Source of the DNA: an uncultured Prevotella sp.
GTDB lineage: Bacteria > Bacteroidota > Bacteroidia > Bacteroidales > Bacteroidaceae
Direction: 5' to 3'
DNA length: 16,863 nucleotides
Assembly: GCA_934230965.1 (NCBI GenBank)
Contig: CAKQFW010000019.1
Location: forward strand, 1-16,863
Shown: positions 14,372 to 16,863 of the stretch, one piece after another
How the letters are laid out: each line of letters begins with the position of its first letter
How positions within the stretch are numbered: position 1 is the stretch's first letter
The notes under the pieces: model-generated
Databases searched by the model: none
Seen by the model: only the letters and a program-made list of their open reading frames with translations
Told to the model about the DNA's origin: nothing
Program-made: the position numbers and the translations under genes

Positions 14372-15823
14372 ATGATAAACTTAAAGATCATATATAAGAT
14401 TGTGGGTTCGCTGCTCTTTATCGAGATGGCGCTGCTGCTGATATGCCTGGGTGTATCGATAGCTTACGGCGAGAGCGACCGCATGGCCTTTGCCATTTCG
14501 GTGGGAATTACGGGTCTGTCTGGACTGCTTCTGCGTCTGCTTGCCCACGATAGCGACAACACTCTATCGCGTCGCGACGCTTATCTGGTGGTTACACTCA
14601 CATGGATTATCTTCAGTTTATTCGGCATGTTGCCTTTCTTGATAAGCGGATATATACCCGATGTAACCGATGCCTTCTTTGAAACCATGTCGGGATTTAC
14701 CACAACAGGCGCCTCAATTATCGACAATATCGACAACTATCCGCACGGTTTGCTGTTTTGGCGCTCGCTTACTCAATGGATTGGGGGCTTGGGTATCGTG
14801 TTCTTTACCATTGCCTTGTTGCCATCATTGGTGGGCGGATCGGTAAAGGTGTTTGCGGCCGAAGCTACCGGACCCATTAAAACCAAACTACATCCCCGCC
14901 TGTCTACCAACTCGAAATGGATATGGGTGGTGTATCTTATCATCACATTGCTGTGCTTCGGAGGCCTTTGTGCCGTGGGCATGGACGTGTTTGACAGCGT
15001 AAACTATGCCATGGTAACGGCGGCAACAGGTGGTTTCGCCACGAAAAGTTCGCTGGTGCTCTTCACCCCCGAGGTGCAATATGTTATCATGTTCTTCTGT
15101 TTTGTGTCGGGCATCAACTTTACGTTGCTGTATGCTTCGGTGTCGCGACGTAGCTTTAAGATGCTGTTTGGCAGCGCCGAGTTTAAGTTTTATTTCTGGA
15201 TGGTGGCGGGCCTCTCGGCTTTTATCGCCATTGAACTGATTTGGCAAAACGGATATAGCATAGAACATGGCTTGCGTAGCGCTGTGTTTCATGTGGTGTC
15301 GTTCATCACCACTACAGGCTTGGTGAACGACGATGCAGGCAAATGGCCGCACGTTACATGGGTGGCGCTGGCCGTATGTATGTTCTTTGGCGCTTGCTCG
15401 GGCTCTACCAGCGGAGGCTTAAAGTGTATTCGTGGCGTGATGTTACTAAAAACTATCAAGAACGAATTTAAGAAGATATTGCACCCTAACGCCGTGCTGC
15501 CTATGCGCGTTGACGGTGTAAATGTGCCCAACGATAAGCGTCTCACGCTGCTATCGTTCCTTACCATATACCTCATCTTGAGCTTGGTGTGCTCGTTTAC
15601 GATGATAGCGGCGGGCATCGACTCTACCAACTCGATTACCATCACGCTGAGTTGCTTGGGTAATGTGGGCCCAACATTGGGCTTGGAGATTGGCCCGACA
15701 ATGTCGTGGAGCATCTTGCCCGACTATGCTAAGTGGATATGCACGATACTAATGCTCATCGGACGTCTTGAGATATTCACCGTATTGGTTATCTTTACGC
15801 CCGAATTCTGGAAAGAATCGTAA
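14372..15823 (+). CDS. trkH: Trk potassium transporter membrane subunit TrkH
   Basis: 483 residues, typical of TrkH, the inner-membrane K+ channel subunit gated by TrkA. Its four non-identical pore loops are visible, each with a central Gly: GFTTTGASI (108-116), TAATGGFATKSS (216-227), FITTTGLVND (311-320) and LSCLGNVGPTLG (426-437). Also conserved are WRSLTQWIGGLGI (130-142), the flexible ACSGSTSGGLK (341-351) in the M3 region and IGRLEIFT (463-470). About ten hydrophobic helices are evident. The ATG at 14372 begins MINLKIIYKIVGSLLFIEMA, a proper first helix; the frame can be extended upstream only through a TTG in the repeat. It completes the K+ uptake pair with trkA immediately upstream, probably on the same transcript from the dxs promoter. 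Confidence 0.97.
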   Translation: MINLKIIYKIVGSLLFIEMALLLICLGVSIAYGESDRMAFAISVGITGLSGLLLRLLAHDSDNTLSRRDAYLVVTLTWIIFSLFGMLPFLISGYIPDVTDAFFETMSGFTTTGASIIDNIDNYPHGLLFWRSLTQWIGGLGIVFFTIALLPSLVGGSVKVFAAEATGPIKTKLHPRLSTNSKWIWVVYLIITLLCFGGLCAVGMDVFDSVNYAMVTAATGGFATKSSLVLFTPEVQYVIMFFCFVSGINFTLLYASVSRRSFKMLFGSAEFKFYFWMVAGLSAFIAIELIWQNGYSIEHGLRSAVFHVVSFITTTGLVNDDAGKWPHVTWVALAVCMFFGACSGSTSGGLKCIRGVMLLKTIKNEFKKILHPNAVLPMRVDGVNVPNDKRLTLLSFLTIYLILSLVCSFTMIAAGIDSTNSITITLSCLGNVGPTLGLEIGPTMSWSILPDYAKWICTILMLIGRLEIFTVLVIFTPEFWKES

Positions 15824-15923
15824 GGTATACTGCCCGCACAGCACGTGGCAATGCGCATGCGTTTTAATAAAAGAAAAAACTTAAAAACAAAACATAATAA
15901 CAACTAAAAAAAACAACATCATC

Positions 15924-16863
15924 ATGAAACCATTAAAATTTAATGCACTGTTAAAGTCGACATTGTGGGGTGGCGATAAGATTATCCCGTTCAAGAACCT
16001 GGACATTCAGCAGGAAAATGTAGGCGAAAGCTGGGAAATCTCAGGTGTTAAAGACAACGAAACCATCGTAGCCGACGGCCCCTATGCTGGCAAGAAGCTG
16101 AACGAACTGGTAGAAGAACTGAAGGGTAAGCTGGTGGGCGAAGACAACTATCAGCGCTTTGGCAACGAGTTTCCCTTGCTTATCAAGTTTATTGATGCTC
16201 GCCAAGACCTCTCTATACAGGTGCATCCCACCGACGAGATTGCTAAGATGCAGGGCAAAGAGCGCGGCAAAACAGAGATGTGGTACCTGATGGACTCAGA
16301 TAAAGATGCCACTCTGCTGTGCGGATTGAAGAAGAAAATCACCCCTGAAGAGTATGCTCAGATGGTAGAAAACGATACCATTGTCGACGCTATTGACCGC
16401 TATGAGGTGAAAGAAGGCGACTGCTTCTTCTTGCCCGCAGGCCGAATTCACGCCATCGGCACAGGCTGTTTCTTGGCCGAAATACAGCAAACCAGCGACG
16501 TTACCTATCGCATCTACGACTTCAAACGTAAGGATAAGGATGGAAACTACCGCCAGTTGCACACCAAAGAGGCTGCCGAGTGCATCAACTATAACGTTGA
16601 AAGCAACTATCGCACCGACTATACTCCGGTGAAGAACCAGGGTGTTTCGCTCGTGCAGTGCCCCTATTTCAACACTGCTGTGTATGATCTTGACGAGCCT
16701 ATGACCATCGACTACTCAGAGCTCGACAGCTTTGTTATCCTCATTGGCCTCAAGGGCAACGCCACCATTACCGATAACGAGGGCAACACCTTCACTCTTC
16801 AGGCTGGCGAAAGTGTGCTGGTGCCCGCTACCACTGAGACTCTGAAGGTTGACGGAAACATCA
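15924..16863 (+). CDS. manA: Type I mannose-6-phosphate isomerase (3' end beyond window)
   Basis: 313 codons are present and the gene runs off the right edge, probably only about ten residues short of the usual ~320. The enzyme interconverts mannose 6-phosphate and fructose 6-phosphate, feeding mannose into glycolysis or supplying GDP-mannose for surface glycans. The cupin zinc site is visible: DLSIQVHPTD (Q99, H101), KTEMWYLMD (E118) and PAGRIHAIG (H176). The N-terminal KSTLWGGDKI (11-20) and YRIYDFKRKD (195-204) are also family features, the latter holding the likely catalytic Arg (R197). A second cupin domain (about 225-313) ends in LQAGESVLVPATTETLK. It follows trkH by 100 bp on the same strand. 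That gap is A-rich before the ATG, with no clear TAnnTTTG box and no convincing terminator, so read-through from the dxs operon is possible. Confidence 0.95.
   Translation, partial: MKPLKFNALLKSTLWGGDKIIPFKNLDIQQENVGESWEISGVKDNETIVADGPYAGKKLNELVEELKGKLVGEDNYQRFGNEFPLLIKFIDARQDLSIQVHPTDEIAKMQGKERGKTEMWYLMDSDKDATLLCGLKKKITPEEYAQMVENDTIVDAIDRYEVKEGDCFFLPAGRIHAIGTGCFLAEIQQTSDVTYRIYDFKRKDKDGNYRQLHTKEAAECINYNVESNYRTDYTPVKNQGVSLVQCPYFNTAVYDLDEPMTIDYSELDSFVILIGLKGNATITDNEGNTFTLQAGESVLVPATTETLKVDGNI

Noticed and set aside
15824..15923. Terminator between trkH and manA
   Set aside because: Short palindromes such as ATGCGCAT are present, but no stem followed by a T-run is convincing.

Overview
The window looks like chromosomal DNA from a member of Bacteroidales, most likely Prevotella or a close relative. 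The evidence is a DUF3575 outer-membrane protein, start codons preceded by A/T-rich stretches instead of Shine-Dalgarno sequences, promoter-like TTTG...TAnnTTTG boxes of the Bacteroidetes sigma factor type, and exported proteins that all carry Gln just after the predicted signal-peptidase site. The assignment rests on recognised families, not on a database search.

Left part, minus strand (1-4558): three genes read leftwards, an AAA-ATPase-like protein that lacks its usual C-terminal nuclease domain, a secreted C1B cysteine peptidase (aminopeptidase C/bleomycin hydrolase type), and a membrane-anchored Hanks-type Ser/Thr kinase cut off by the window edge. The gaps are 25 and 42 bp. The only promoter-like signal I found lies upstream of the ATPase gene.

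Middle (4559-5740): about 1.2 kb without an intact gene, but with much structure. It holds a six-copy 12-bp tandem repeat running in frame (VPNK) into the last residues of a lost ATP-binding regulator gene, a four-copy 22-bp tandem repeat of small palindromes, a promoter, the second copy of a dispersed palindromic element (the first lies between peptidase and kinase), and a GC-rich leader hairpin.

Envelope operon, plus strand (5741-10793): a DUF3575 small beta-barrel, a protein with a CarboxypepD_reg-like N-terminus, an OmpA-like centre and a helical-repeat C-terminus, and a 763-residue protein that I read as four tandem diverged copies of one beta-barrel module. This is the most novel part of the window and probably forms a surface complex of unknown role.

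Housekeeping operon, plus strand (10826-15823): a promoter is followed at once by a strong terminator-like hairpin and then dxs (isoprenoid precursor synthesis), trkA and trkH (potassium uptake). A nested tandem repeat separates trkA from trkH. The window ends inside a type I mannose-6-phosphate isomerase gene (15924 onwards).
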